Below are positions 9,411 through 17,919 of a DNA stretch of 64,000 nt, one piece after another. The notes below the pieces were generated by a model, which had not been told where the DNA came from, searched no databases, and saw nothing but the letters and a program-made list of their open reading frames with translations. Position numbers and translations under genes: made by a program. The DNA lies in the NCBI GenBank assembly GCA_964638635.1, contig CAZXAQ010000004.1:28470-92469 (forward strand). The letters are read 5' to 3'. This DNA comes from SZUA-430 sp964638635 (GTDB lineage Bacteria > Pseudomonadota > Alphaproteobacteria > Micropepsales > Micropepsaceae). Within the stretch, counting starts at the first letter, position 1. Each line of letters opens with the position of its first letter.

Positions 9411-9434
9411 CCAAAATTCAAGACTGCAACGCCG

Positions 9435-10250
9435 TCAGTGATCGACGTCCTTCCAAAGCTGGCGGTAGGCGACGTAGAGCAACAGCGCGAGCGCGGCGAG
9501 GAAGATCATCACCTTCACGCCCATCTGCTTGCGCTCTTCCATCTTGGGCTCCGCCGCCCAGGTGAGGAACGCCGTCACGTCCTTCGCCATCTGCTCCTTC
9601 GTCGCTTCCGGATTACCAGCGTCGGGCGCATAGGTCACCTGCCCGTCCGACGTCAGCGGCGCCGGCATCGCGATCTGGTGGTTCGGGAAGTACTCGTTGT
9701 AGTTCAACCCCGGCAGCAGCTCGAAACCGGCGGGCGCATCCGAGTATCCGGTGATCAGCGAAAACAAATAGTTCGACCCGTCCGGCCGCGCCTTGGTGAT
9801 CACCGACAAGTCCGGCGGATAGGCGTTGTTGTTTGCCGCGCGCGCCGCAAGCTCGTTCGGGAACGGCGACGGGAACCGGTCCGCCGGAATCCCCGGCCGC
9901 TCGATCTCTTCGCCTTTGTCGTCGAGCGCCTTGATCTTGAAGCTCGCCGCGATCGCCTTCATCTGCGCTTCGGTGAACTCCGGCCCGCCGGGTTGCGACA
10001 GGTTTCGAAACGACAGCAAGTGCATCGAGTGGCACGCCGCGCAGACTTCCTTGTAGACTTGATAGCCGCGCTGCAGCTGCTGCCGGTCGAACTGCCCGAA
10101 AGCGCCTTCCCACTCCCACTTGACCTGCTTCGGCGCCTTCGCCGCATGAGCATCGCCCTCGCCGCCCGCGGCGAGAGCCGTGCCCGTCAAACCGAAGCCA
10201 AGAATCAGCGCGATAGAGAGTCTGAGTTTCTTCATGGCCATCCCCATCAC
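9435..10250 (-). CDS. petC: cytochrome c1 of the bc1 complex
   Basis: Heme c subunit of ubiquinol-cytochrome c reductase. The 271 residues hold a signal peptide (hydrophobic span about 10-27, AxA-like end), the heme-binding CAACH (C70, C73, H74), the axial-methionine segment IAMPAPL, and a C-terminal membrane anchor (VMIFLAALALLLYVAY). Several ATGs lie at the start (10250, 10247, 10241, 10235); the first overlaps the petB stop. Last gene of petABC. Confidence 0.95.
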   Translation of the reverse strand: MMGMAMKKLRLSIALILGFGLTGTALAAGGEGDAHAAKAPKQVKWEWEGAFGQFDRQQLQRGYQVYKEVCAACHSMHLLSFRNLSQPGGPEFTEAQMKAIAASFKIKALDDKGEEIERPGIPADRFPSPFPNELAARAANNNAYPPDLSVITKARPDGSNYLFSLITGYSDAPAGFELLPGLNYNEYFPNHQIAMPAPLTSDGQVTYAPDAGNPEATKEQMAKDVTAFLTWAAEPKMEERKQMGVKVMIFLAALALLLYVAYRQLWKDVDH

Positions 10251-11539
10251 TCTGCCGCCGCCGGGACAGCCCCGCCGCCCTTCTTCGCCAACACCGCTTT
10301 GGAGATGCTCTCAGGCACCGGTAACGGCGTCTCCATGAGCCCCACGACAGGCGTAATCACGAGGAAGTGCAGGAAGTAATAGACCGTCAAAATCTGCGAC
10401 AGGATGAGCTTGCCGATCGGCAGCTCCACGCCGAAGAAGACGAGGTTGCTGTCGTCCGCCGTCTGCGCACCCAGATAGCCGAGCAGGAAGATCACGACCA
10501 TCAGGATCCAGAACAGCTGCCGCATAATCGGGCGGAACTTGTTCGACCGCACGCGCGACGTGTCGAGCCACGGCAACAGCGCCCACACGAAGATCGCGCT
10601 GAACATCAAGATGACGCCGATCAGCTTGTCCGGCACCGACCGCAGAATCGCGTAGAGCGGCAGGTAGTACCACTCCGGCACGATATGCGCGGGCGTAACC
10701 AACCGGTTCGCCGGCACGTAGTTGTCGGCATGGCCGAGCGCGTTCGGATTGAAGAAGATGAAGTAGCTGAACACGATCAGGAACAGCGCGATCCAGAACC
10801 CGTCCTTCGTCGTGTAATACGGGTGGAACGGCACCGTATCCGCCGGCCCCTTCACGTCGATGCCGAGCGGATTGTTGTTGCCCGGCACGTGCAGCGCCCA
10901 GATGTGCAACACCACCACGCCCGCGATCACGAACGGCAGCAGATAGTGCAACGAGAAGAAGCGTTGCAGCGTCGAGTTGTCGACCGCAAACGAACCCCAC
11001 AGCCACTGCGTGATGCTTTCGCCAACGAAAGGGATCGCCGAGAAGAAATTCGTGATGACGGTGGCACCCCAGAACGACATCTGCCCCCAGGGCAGCGTGT
11101 AGCCGAGGAAGCCCGTCGCCATCATGAGCAGATAGATCACGATGCCGAGCAGCCAAAGCACCTCGCGCGGCGCCTTGTACGAGCCGTAATAAAGGCCGCG
11201 GAAAATGTGCAGATAGACGGCGACGAAGAACATCGACGCGCCGTTCGAGTGCATGTAGCGCAGAAGCCAGCCGTAGTTCACGTCGCGCATAATGCGCTCG
11301 ACGCTGTCGAAGGCCTGCGTTTCGTGCGGCACGTAGTGCATTGCCAGCACGACCCCTGAGAGGATCTGCACCACGAGCATGAACGTCAGAATACCGCCGA
11401 ACGTGAACCACATGTTGAGGTTCTTCGGCGTCGGAAACTGCAGCATCGTGTCGTCGAGAAACCGGATGATCGGCAGCCGCGAGTCGAGCCACTTCGTGAA
11501 CGCGTTCGTCGGTTTATAGGTGGAATTGCCGTGTGCCAT
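10247..11539 (-). CDS. petB: cytochrome b of the bc1 complex
   Basis: Membrane subunit with two b hemes and the Qo/Qi quinone sites. The 430 residues contain the paired histidine segments RYMHSNGASMFFVAVYLHIF and FVIAGVVVLHIWALHVPG, and the Qo-site PEWY motif (VPEWYYLPLYAILRS). At least eight hydrophobic spans are visible. Lies 8 bases after the Rieske gene and overlaps petC. Confidence 0.96.
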   Translation of the reverse strand: MAHGNSTYKPTNAFTKWLDSRLPIIRFLDDTMLQFPTPKNLNMWFTFGGILTFMLVVQILSGVVLAMHYVPHETQAFDSVERIMRDVNYGWLLRYMHSNGASMFFVAVYLHIFRGLYYGSYKAPREVLWLLGIVIYLLMMATGFLGYTLPWGQMSFWGATVITNFFSAIPFVGESITQWLWGSFAVDNSTLQRFFSLHYLLPFVIAGVVVLHIWALHVPGNNNPLGIDVKGPADTVPFHPYYTTKDGFWIALFLIVFSYFIFFNPNALGHADNYVPANRLVTPAHIVPEWYYLPLYAILRSVPDKLIGVILMFSAIFVWALLPWLDTSRVRSNKFRPIMRQLFWILMVVIFLLGYLGAQTADDSNLVFFGVELPIGKLILSQILTVYYFLHFLVITPVVGLMETPLPVPESISKAVLAKKGGGAVPAAAE

Positions 11540-11547
11540 GATCGCCC

Positions 11548-12111
11548 TCAGCCGTGGTGTTCAGCGACGGCCGCGGGCTTGGGCTCCGCACCGATCAGCA
11601 CTTTGGTTTCCGACAGGAATTGATAAGGCGGCACCGCCAAGTTCTTCGGTGCTGGACCTTTGCGGATGCGCCCCGACGTGTCGTAGTGCGAACCGTGGCA
11701 CGGGCACAGCCAACCGCCGAACTCGCCCTTCATCTCCTTCGAGGGCACGCAACCCAAATGCGTGCAGGTCGCAACCAGAATCAGCCACTCCGGCTTCTGC
11801 ACCCGGTCCTTGTCCGCCTGCGGATCGCGCAAGCCGTCGAGCTGCGTCTCTTCGGCGGCCTTGATCTCTTCCGGCGTACGGCGGCGGACGAAGACCGGCT
11901 TCTTCTGCCACTCGATCGTCACGATCTGTCCCGGGATCAGCGGCGTGAGGTCGAACTCGACCTCTTTCAGCGCCAGTGTATCGGCCGCCGGATTCATCTG
12001 ATCGATGAAGGGCCAGAGCGAGGCGGCAAGACCGACCCCTGCAGCGGCCGTCGAGGCCACATAGATGAAATCACGCCGGGTAACGTTGGCGTTGTCCGTG
12101 GAATGCGCCAA
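11548..12111 (-). CDS. petA: Rieske iron-sulfur subunit of the bc1 complex
   Basis: [2Fe-2S] subunit that takes the first electron from ubiquinol. The 187 residues have a twin-arginine-like N-terminus (VTRRDFIYVAS) with one membrane helix, then cluster boxes CTHLGC (C116, H118, C121) and CPCHGS (C136, C138, H139). An insertion between the anchor and box 1 (about 70-110) is typical of alphaproteobacteria. First gene of petABC; a promoter should lie in the 230-base gap shared with divergent trmL. Confidence 0.96.
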   Translation of the reverse strand: MAHSTDNANVTRRDFIYVASTAAAGVGLAASLWPFIDQMNPAADTLALKEVEFDLTPLIPGQIVTIEWQKKPVFVRRRTPEEIKAAEETQLDGLRDPQADKDRVQKPEWLILVATCTHLGCVPSKEMKGEFGGWLCPCHGSHYDTSGRIRKGPAPKNLAVPPYQFLSETKVLIGAEPKPAAVAEHHG

Positions 12112-12341
12112 GGTCGAATCCCCCTTTGGGCACGAAGAAGATGTGGTTGTGAGAAGAAGATCCGTCGCGGTGACAAACCGCGCCGAACCGTCGGCAAGGC
12201 CAGGAATTCGGCCGCAAAATAGAGAGTCGCCCCCCTATGGTCTTGCGTCACGATGCCGCATAAATGGCGGAAACGCTTAGGTCGCGGTGGATCATTTTTG
12301 CGCACCGAAACGCGTTACGGATTTCCGGTTGATTCCAATCA

Positions 12342-12803
12342 ATGCGCATCGCCCTGTTTGAGCCCGACATTGCCGCCAACACCGGTACGATCATCCGGCT
12401 CGGCGCGTGCATGAATGTGGCCATCGACATCATCGAACCCTGCGGCTTCCCCTTTGGCGACGCCAGCCTGAAGCGTGCGGGCCTCGACTATCTGCCGCGC
12501 GCAAGTGTCACGCGCCACGCGTCCTGGGCCGCCTTTCGCGCGGCGCACCAAGGCCGCCGCCTGGTCCTCGCAACCACCAAAGCCTCAAAGCCCTACACCG
12601 AGGTCAGCTATCACCGCGACGACACGTTGCTGTTCGGCCGCGAGAGCGCGGGCGTAACGGACGAAGTGGCAAGCGCCGCCGACGAACGCATCCGCATCCC
12701 GATGCCGGGCGGCCTGCGCTCGCTGAACGTCGCGGTTGCAGCCGCCATGATTCTGGGCGAAGCCCTGCGCCAGACCGGCGCCCTGAAGGAGACAAAGCCA
12801 TGA
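12342..12803 (+). CDS. trmL: tRNA (cytidine(34)-2'-O)-methyltransferase
   Basis: SPOUT-class enzyme that 2'-O-methylates the wobble base of tRNA-Leu species. The 153 residues show the N-terminal FEPDIAANTGTIIRL, the LLFGRESAG loop and the knot motif MPGGLRSLNVAVAAAMILGEALRQ. Its stop overlaps the hemF start (ATGA), so the two are translationally coupled. Confidence 0.92.
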   Translation: MRIALFEPDIAANTGTIIRLGACMNVAIDIIEPCGFPFGDASLKRAGLDYLPRASVTRHASWAAFRAAHQGRRLVLATTKASKPYTEVSYHRDDTLLFGRESAGVTDEVASAADERIRIPMPGGLRSLNVAVAAAMILGEALRQTGALKETKP

Positions 12804-13669
12804 ACGTCGACATCTCCGTCGCCCGCAAGACCCGCGCCGCGGGCTGGTTCGAAGAACTGCGCGACCGCATCTGCGCCGAGTTCGAGCGCCTGGAAGACGA
12901 ACTCACGGGCCAACTCGCCGACCGCCCGCCCGGGCGCTTCCAACGCAAATCGTGGAAGCGCGCGGCAGCCCCGGGCGTCGACGCCGGCGGCGGCACGATG
13001 TCGATCATGCACGGCCGCGTGTTCGAAAAGGTGGGCGTCAACATCTCGACCGTGTACGGCCAATTCTCGAAGGACTTCGCCCAATCGATCCCGGGCGCCG
13101 GCGACGATCCGAACTTCTGGGCCGCGGGCATTTCGCTCGTTGCCCATATGCAGAACCCGCGCGTGCCCGCGGTGCACATGAACACGCGCCACATCGTGAC
13201 GAAGAAAGCCTGGTTCGGCGGCGGCGCCGACTTGACGCCGATGACCCCGAACGACCAGGACACCGCCGACTTCCACGCCGCATTGCGGACGGCGTGCGAG
13301 CGTCACGATCCGTCCTACTACAAGGACTTCAAAGCCTGGTGTGATGAGTACTTCTTCCTCCCCCACCGGGGCGAGCCGCGCGGGATCGGCGGGATTTTCT
13401 ACGACTATCTCGACACCGACGACTGGGAAGCCGACTTCGCCTTCACCCGCGACGTCGGCGAAGCGTTCTTAAGCGTCTACCCGCAAATCGTCCGCCGCCA
13501 CATGAACGGCCCCTGGACCAAAGAGGAGCGCGAACACCAACTCATGCGCCGCGGCCGCTACGTCGAATTCAACCTCCTCTACGACCGCGGCACCCAATTC
13601 GGCCTGAAAACGGGCGGCAATGTGGAAGCAATCCTCATGTCGCTCCCACCAGAAGTTCGTTGGCCGTAA
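12800..13669 (+). CDS. hemF: aerobic coproporphyrinogen III oxidase
   Basis: Oxygen-dependent decarboxylation of coproporphyrinogen III to protoporphyrinogen IX in heme synthesis. The 289 residues include GGGTMSIMHGRVFEK, the AVHMNTRHIV and WFGGGADLTPM segments, and the C-terminal GRYVEFNLLYDRGTQFGLKTGGN that is diagnostic. Start ATG 12800 overlaps trmL. It sits near petABC, whose cytochromes need heme, though on the opposite strand. Confidence 0.95.
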   Translation: MNVDISVARKTRAAGWFEELRDRICAEFERLEDELTGQLADRPPGRFQRKSWKRAAAPGVDAGGGTMSIMHGRVFEKVGVNISTVYGQFSKDFAQSIPGAGDDPNFWAAGISLVAHMQNPRVPAVHMNTRHIVTKKAWFGGGADLTPMTPNDQDTADFHAALRTACERHDPSYYKDFKAWCDEYFFLPHRGEPRGIGGIFYDYLDTDDWEADFAFTRDVGEAFLSVYPQIVRRHMNGPWTKEEREHQLMRRGRYVEFNLLYDRGTQFGLKTGGNVEAILMSLPPEVRWP

Positions 13670-13680
13670 CTCAAATTGGT

Positions 13681-13975
13681 TCGTCATGGCCGGCAAGCGA
13701 AGCGCGACCCGGCCACCCAGGGTTACAGCGCTTGCCAAGAAAATGACTCACGCGATGCCGAGAAGAGCGCGAAGAAGAAAGTCCTCACACAATGACACGA
13801 TGTGGTGCGCGCCTTCGGCGCGAAGCACCCAATTGACAGCTTGGCATAGCGCCTACGGCGCAAAGTGAGCTCCCCCATTGTTTCATTGTGTCATCGTGTG
13901 AGGCATTTCTTTCTTCTTCCTTCTTCGCGCTCTTCGCGGCTTCGCGTCGGAAATTCCGCTTGCCCGGCCATGACG
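13681..13975. repeat. GTCATGGCCGGG-type palindrome, split by another repeat
   Basis: The left part (13681-13724) matches the inverse of the right arm of the intact copy at 47367-47470. A short remnant of the other arm, CTTGCCCGGCCATGACG, stands near 13959-13975. Between them lies copy 1 of the CTCACAC palindrome family. Such CATGGCCGGG repeats are widespread in alphaproteobacterial intergenic regions. Confidence 0.7.
13750..13947. repeat. CTCACAC-type long palindrome, copy 1
   Basis: Inner arms CCTCACACAATGACACGATG (13783-13802) and near-complement 13884-13903 differ only by two A/G exchanges. Outer arms pair GAAGAGCGCGAAGAAGAAAG-like sequence with the CTTCTTC/CGCGCTCTTCGCGGCTTCGCG block on the right. 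The loop holds two GC hairpins, CGCGCC-TTC-GGCGCG (13808-13822) and GCGCC-TAC-GGCGC (13849-13861). It lies between hemF and the next + gene. Four more copies occur in the window. Confidence 0.85.
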
Positions 13976-14042
13976 GCGCACTTTTGCCGGTTGCGCGGTA
14001 GGTTGGTTTAGGCTGGAATCGCCTGCTCAGTCGGAGTCGCAC

Positions 14043-14609
14043 ATGCCGCTCGTTCGTCTCGCCACTGCCATGCTCGCAGCACTTCTGCTCGTCACACCCA
14101 CCCTCGCCGCACCAACCAAAGTCCCCGTCCCCCCGCTGGCGCTCGATCCCTATCTCGGCGACTGGCAGGGCACCGCGACCGCACTCAGCGAAACCGACGA
14201 AGACTTCCCGACCTCGAACCGCGACATCGCCGTCTCGATCAACAAATCCGACATCGGCGGCTTTCTCTTGAGCTGGTCGACGCTGCAGCGTCAGAAGGGC
14301 AATCCCAAAGCCCCACTCGAAGTGTTGAAGTCAACCACTGTAGAATTCGTTCCCGCCCCCACGCCGAACACTTGGCGCGCCAAAGCCGAAAGCGACCCTT
14401 ACAGTGGCGGCATACTCTATTGGGCACGCCTCGACGGCACCGGCCTCGTCGTCTCCAGCTTCACGATCAACGAAGACGGCAAGCCCGAATTCCAAACCTA
14501 CCGCCGCCGCGTCGCGGGCAAAGAGATGCGCCTCGAATTCTCCAACGTGAAGGACGGCAAGTTCGTCCGCACCGTCAAAGGCACGTTGCGCAAACTGAAA
14601 GGCCGCTAA
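14043..14609 (+). CDS. hypothetical secreted protein
   Basis: A 188-residue protein that I do not recognise. A signal peptide is clear (hydrophobic span about 8-20, cleavage near LAAPT). The mature part has alternating strand-like segments beginning YLGDWQGTATAL and ending in a basic GTLRKLKGR, which suggests a small beta-barrel or lipocalin-like fold, but no motif decides it. It has no cysteines. The stop overlaps the convergent PP2C gene stop by 4 bases. Repeats fill the 373 bases upstream. Confidence 0.7.
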   Translation: MPLVRLATAMLAALLLVTPTLAAPTKVPVPPLALDPYLGDWQGTATALSETDEDFPTSNRDIAVSINKSDIGGFLLSWSTLQRQKGNPKAPLEVLKSTTVEFVPAPTPNTWRAKAESDPYSGGILYWARLDGTGLVVSSFTINEDGKPEFQTYRRRVAGKEMRLEFSNVKDGKFVRTVKGTLRKLKGR

Positions 14610-15457
14610 GGCTCGACCCGCACCAAAAGCGCCGTCGCATCGTCGCTCTTCTTCATGCGTGGGAATCGCTCGCCGTTCGGGTCGTCCTCCTCGATATGGC
14701 GCAACTCCCGTATGAGCGCCTGAAGCCCGATCGTCTGCGCCGTCGCAATCAACTCGCGATCGCCGTACCGGTGGTAATCCTCGACCAGCGCATAGAACCC
14801 GTCCGTCGCCAGCAACACGGTGGCCGGCCCCGACAACGTCAGTGACGTCACCGTCGCATTTGCCCCAACGGCGGGATCGGCACCCAACAGCCAATACCCG
14901 GCACTCGTGTTGACGGTGTTCCGCGCCCGCCGGAGTTCCGGGAGCACGGCGGCTGGTCCCAACGGCTGCCCCTTGCGCGCCGCAATCATCTTTTGCGCGA
15001 GCCGCGTCTCGAACGCGTTACGCGACGGATTCGTCCCGAAATTGTGCACCTCGTCGTCGTTGGTTTCGATGAGCACACGGCTGTCACCGACATAAGCAAT
15101 GTTGAGCCGCCCCGCCTGGACGCCGATCAAACTCATCGTCGTCCACGGCAACTCGTAGCGCTCGGCTGGCGCGCGCACACGGCCCCCCTCAAACTGCGCC
15201 GTAATCCCCTGCGCCACCGTCGTAATCAGCGCACGGAGATCGCCGCCACCCGAACCGGCATGCGCCAAAAACAAATCGCGCGCCGTATGCGAAGCCCACG
15301 CCGCATCGCTCCGGCCCGGCATCAGCGGCGTTTCCGCCAGACTCGTCACCCCATCGAGCACGAACGCGATCGCATGCGCCGCCCCAAGCGCATCCTCATT
15401 CACCCGCTCGGCCGACCCGCCGACGCTCAAGCCTTCAATGACCGTGATCTGCGGCAT
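14606..15457 (-). CDS. PP2C-family (PPM) protein phosphatase
   Basis: A 283-residue metal-dependent serine/threonine phosphatase. Metal-ligand motifs are visible in order: VNEDAL (D22), FVLDGVTS (D35, G36), YVGDSRVL (124-126), LLATDGFYAL (D219) and KSDDATALLV (D272, D273). No membrane span or extra sensor domain. It starts 5 bases after the Fic gene stop on the same strand, so the two probably form one transcript controlled by the palindromes at 16589-16672. Substrate unknown; it could act on the Fic protein, its targets or phosphorylated proteins elsewhere. Confidence 0.85.
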   Translation of the reverse strand: MPQITVIEGLSVGGSAERVNEDALGAAHAIAFVLDGVTSLAETPLMPGRSDAAWASHTARDLFLAHAGSGGGDLRALITTVAQGITAQFEGGRVRAPAERYELPWTTMSLIGVQAGRLNIAYVGDSRVLIETNDDEVHNFGTNPSRNAFETRLAQKMIAARKGQPLGPAAVLPELRRARNTVNTSAGYWLLGADPAVGANATVTSLTLSGPATVLLATDGFYALVEDYHRYGDRELIATAQTIGLQALIRELRHIEEDDPNGERFPRMKKSDDATALLVRVEP

Positions 15458-15462
15458 ACCCG

Positions 15463-16590
15463 TTACCGTTTCTGGCGAATCTTCGCCTCAAGCGGCGCCA
15501 GCGAATAGCTCGTGCTTCGCCCGCCGCCCGCGTCCTTCACCAATACGCCACGCGTGATCAGATCGTCGATATCCCGCGAGGCCGTATCTTGTGAGCACTT
15601 ACACAACTTTGCCCATTTCGACGACGTGAGCTTACCCTCAAACCCGTTCAGCAGCCGGTTGAGGATCGCGCGCTGCCGGTCATTGAACGCGGCATTGCCA
15701 TGCCGCTCCCAGAACCGCGCCTTGGCAAGCACGCTGGCCAGCATCCGATCGGCACCCTCGATCGCTCGTGCAAGACAATCGAGGAACCAGACGAGCCACG
15801 CCGTGATGTCGAGCTCGCCCTTCTGCGTCTCTTCGAGAATCGCGTAGTAGCTCCTTCGCTCGCCGCGTATCTGCGACGACATACTGTAGAACCGCTGCCG
15901 CGACCGCTCCGAACGCGCGAGCAGAAGATCGGCAACCGCTCGCGCAATGCGGCCGTTCCCGTCGTCGAACGGGTGAATGGTCACGAACCACAGATGCGCG
16001 ACACCAGCTTTGAGCACCAAATCGGCGTCGCCGTTCGCGTTGAGCCACTTGAGGAACGCCCGCATCTCGGCCTTCAGCCGCTTCGCGCCCGGCGCCTCGT
16101 AGTGCACGCGCTCGTATCCTATCGCGCCAGACACGACTTGCATCGGCCCGGCGGCGTCGGTACGCCAGGCACCCACCGTGATCTTCGAGAGACTATTACG
16201 CCCCTTGGGAAACAGTGACTTGTGCCAAGCGAACAAGCGCTCTTCCGTGAGCTGCTTGTCGAACTTCTGAGTCGCATCGAGCATCAACTCGACGATGCCG
16301 TCCACTGACCTGTCTGCCGGCGCCAGCGCCCCGATATCGACGCCCAACCGTCGCGCCAGGGATGAGCGCACCTGCTCGCGGTTCAACACCTCGCCTTCGA
16401 TGTCGCTCGTCTTCACAACTTCTTCGGTCAGGCTGGCCAGCGTCGCTTCTTCGCGCAGGCGGAACCCAAGCGCTTCCATCCGTCCGATGAGGCGGCCCTG
16501 AGCGTGCCGCACACCGGCCAGCCGGTCGGCCAATGCGGCCGCATCCCAGCGGAACTTGGGCCAATCCTTACGCTCGTGAATGTAAGTCAT
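15463..16590 (-). CDS. Fic family AMP-transferase with DUF4172 N-terminus and winged-helix C-terminus
   Basis: A 375-residue Fic protein, presumed to transfer AMP to a protein hydroxyl. N-terminal DUF4172-like region (YIHERKDWPKFRWD), then an inhibitory-helix motif TSDIEG (61-66, the [ST]xxxE[GN] pattern of class II Fic), the catalytic loop HPFDDGNGRIAR (H206) and a C-terminal winged-helix region (about 303-362, LTSSKWAKLCKCSQDTASRD). All catalytic residues are intact. ATG 16590 is chosen since DUF4172 begins there and the operators lie just upstream. The tail may bind those operators and autoregulate the Fic-PP2C unit. Confidence 0.9.
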   Translation of the reverse strand: MTYIHERKDWPKFRWDAAALADRLAGVRHAQGRLIGRMEALGFRLREEATLASLTEEVVKTSDIEGEVLNREQVRSSLARRLGVDIGALAPADRSVDGIVELMLDATQKFDKQLTEERLFAWHKSLFPKGRNSLSKITVGAWRTDAAGPMQVVSGAIGYERVHYEAPGAKRLKAEMRAFLKWLNANGDADLVLKAGVAHLWFVTIHPFDDGNGRIARAVADLLLARSERSRQRFYSMSSQIRGERRSYYAILEETQKGELDITAWLVWFLDCLARAIEGADRMLASVLAKARFWERHGNAAFNDRQRAILNRLLNGFEGKLTSSKWAKLCKCSQDTASRDIDDLITRGVLVKDAGGGRSTSYSLAPLEAKIRQKR

Positions 16591-16672
16591 AATCTCCGCA
16601 ACCCGTGCGGAGATTATGGGTTCTATTCTCCGCACCGGCAAGATTAATCTCCGCAAGTTATGCGGAGATTAA
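16589..16672. promoter_or_regulatory. operator array of the Fic-PP2C operon
   Basis: Two perfect palindromes share the half-site TAATCTCCGCA: 16589-16600 with 16606-16617 (spacer ACCCG), and 16644-16655 with 16661-16672 (spacer AGTTA). A lone half-site, ATTCTCCGCA, lies between at 16625-16634. The first palindrome reaches the Fic start codon. Symmetric AT flanks with 5-base spacers look like protein-binding operators rather than terminators. The only visible DNA-binding candidate in the unit is the Fic C-terminal winged helix. Confidence 0.8.
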
Positions 16673-16677
16673 CAGGC

Positions 16678-17916
16678 TCAAATCGTCGCCTGCACGACCG
16701 CCTTGAGCCGCTCGGCCAGCGAGAACTTGTCGTCGGTGAAACCGTTATCGATCCACCACGCCTCGACTTCGCTCAAGACCTTGCCGACCAAAGGTCCTTG
16801 CGGAACACCAGCAGCCATCGCGTCGGGACCCTTCAGCGGAAACACCGGCTTGGTCCAACTATCGGCAAGTGCAAGCAACGCAAGCCACTGCGGGACGTTC
16901 GACGTCTTCGGATCCTCCGCCCAACGCAACCGCACCCAATCTTTGAACAACGGAACGCCGCAGCGGTAGAGCGTGCGCTGGACTTCGGGAACCGAGAGAT
17001 AGGAGACAATCTTCGTGGGCTGCCCCAGCATGTCGGACAGCCGGTCGCGATCGTCGTTCGACAGCCGCCAGCGCGTCGCGATCTCGCCCGCCTGAGGCGC
17101 ATCGGCGAGCAAGGCGCCAAGCCTGAGCAACCCGTCCGCCTCGAAGAAGTTGTCCGCATCGATCTCGCACACCCGCTGAAACCGCGCGAACTTGAGCTCG
17201 CCGTGGAGCACCTCGCCGAGCACGCCCGACGCCGCCATCGCACGCAGCACCGGAATCGGATGCTCCGCGCCCATCAGCTTCAGCATTTCCTTCTGGATGC
17301 GCTCGCCCGACAGCGTCTTGATCTGCCCGCGCGCGGTCGCGCACGCAGTCAAACCGTCCGCGTCGATCTCGCCTTTCCCGTACCAGGCGTGAAAGCGAAA
17401 CAGCCTCAGGATGCGCAAATAGTCTTCCGCAATCCGGCGCGATGCATCGCCGATAAACCGCACGCGCCGTGCTTGCAAGTCCGCAATCCCACCGACGAGA
17501 TCGAACACCTGGCCCTTGGCGTCCGCATAGAGCGCATTCATCGTGAAGTCGCGCCGTTGCGCGTCTTCCGCCCAGTCGGTGCTGAACGCGACTGTCGCCC
17601 GCCGCCCGTCGGTCGAAACATCGCGCCGAAGCGTCGTGATCTCGAACGGCGTCTTGTTGGTGACCGCCGTGATCGTCCCGTGCTCGATGCCGGTCGGCAC
17701 CGCTTGCATCCCCGCCGCCACCAGCCGCCGCGAAACTTCGTCCGGCAAAAGCGGCGTCGCAATGTCGATGTCCTCGACGGGCACGCCCAGTAGCGCATTA
17801 CGCACGCAGCCGCCGACGAACCGCGCCGCCCCGCCGTCGCGCGTCAACGCATCCATCACCGCGCGCGTCTCCGGCGCGTTGAGCCAGGTCTGAGAATGAA
17901 TCGAAGGCGTCGTCAT
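16678..17916 (-). CDS. cca: CCA tRNA nucleotidyltransferase / poly(A) polymerase family
   Basis: Class II nucleotidyltransferase adding or repairing the tRNA 3' CCA. The 412 residues start with FVGGCVRNALLG and the metal-binding EDIDIAT, then the GIEHGTITAV and RRDFTMNALY motifs, and RRVRFIGDASRRIAEDYLRILRLFRF. The C-terminal half is helical, as usual. It follows the NUDIX gene by 3 bases in the DUF1285-NUDIX-cca run common in alphaproteobacteria. Confidence 0.93.
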   Translation of the reverse strand: MTTPSIHSQTWLNAPETRAVMDALTRDGGAARFVGGCVRNALLGVPVEDIDIATPLLPDEVSRRLVAAGMQAVPTGIEHGTITAVTNKTPFEITTLRRDVSTDGRRATVAFSTDWAEDAQRRDFTMNALYADAKGQVFDLVGGIADLQARRVRFIGDASRRIAEDYLRILRLFRFHAWYGKGEIDADGLTACATARGQIKTLSGERIQKEMLKLMGAEHPIPVLRAMAASGVLGEVLHGELKFARFQRVCEIDADNFFEADGLLRLGALLADAPQAGEIATRWRLSNDDRDRLSDMLGQPTKIVSYLSVPEVQRTLYRCGVPLFKDWVRLRWAEDPKTSNVPQWLALLALADSWTKPVFPLKGPDAMAAGVPQGPLVGKVLSEVEAWWIDNGFTDDKFSLAERLKAVVQATI

Positions 17917-17919
17917 GCC

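Noticed and set aside
13670..14042. Possible CRISPR or direct repeat array
   Set aside because: The repeats are two-arm palindromes, not spaced direct repeats with unique spacers.
16589..16672. Terminators between cca and the Fic gene
   Set aside because: The palindromes have symmetric AT flanks, identical half-sites and an extra lone half-site, which fit operators better; no T-run on one side only.
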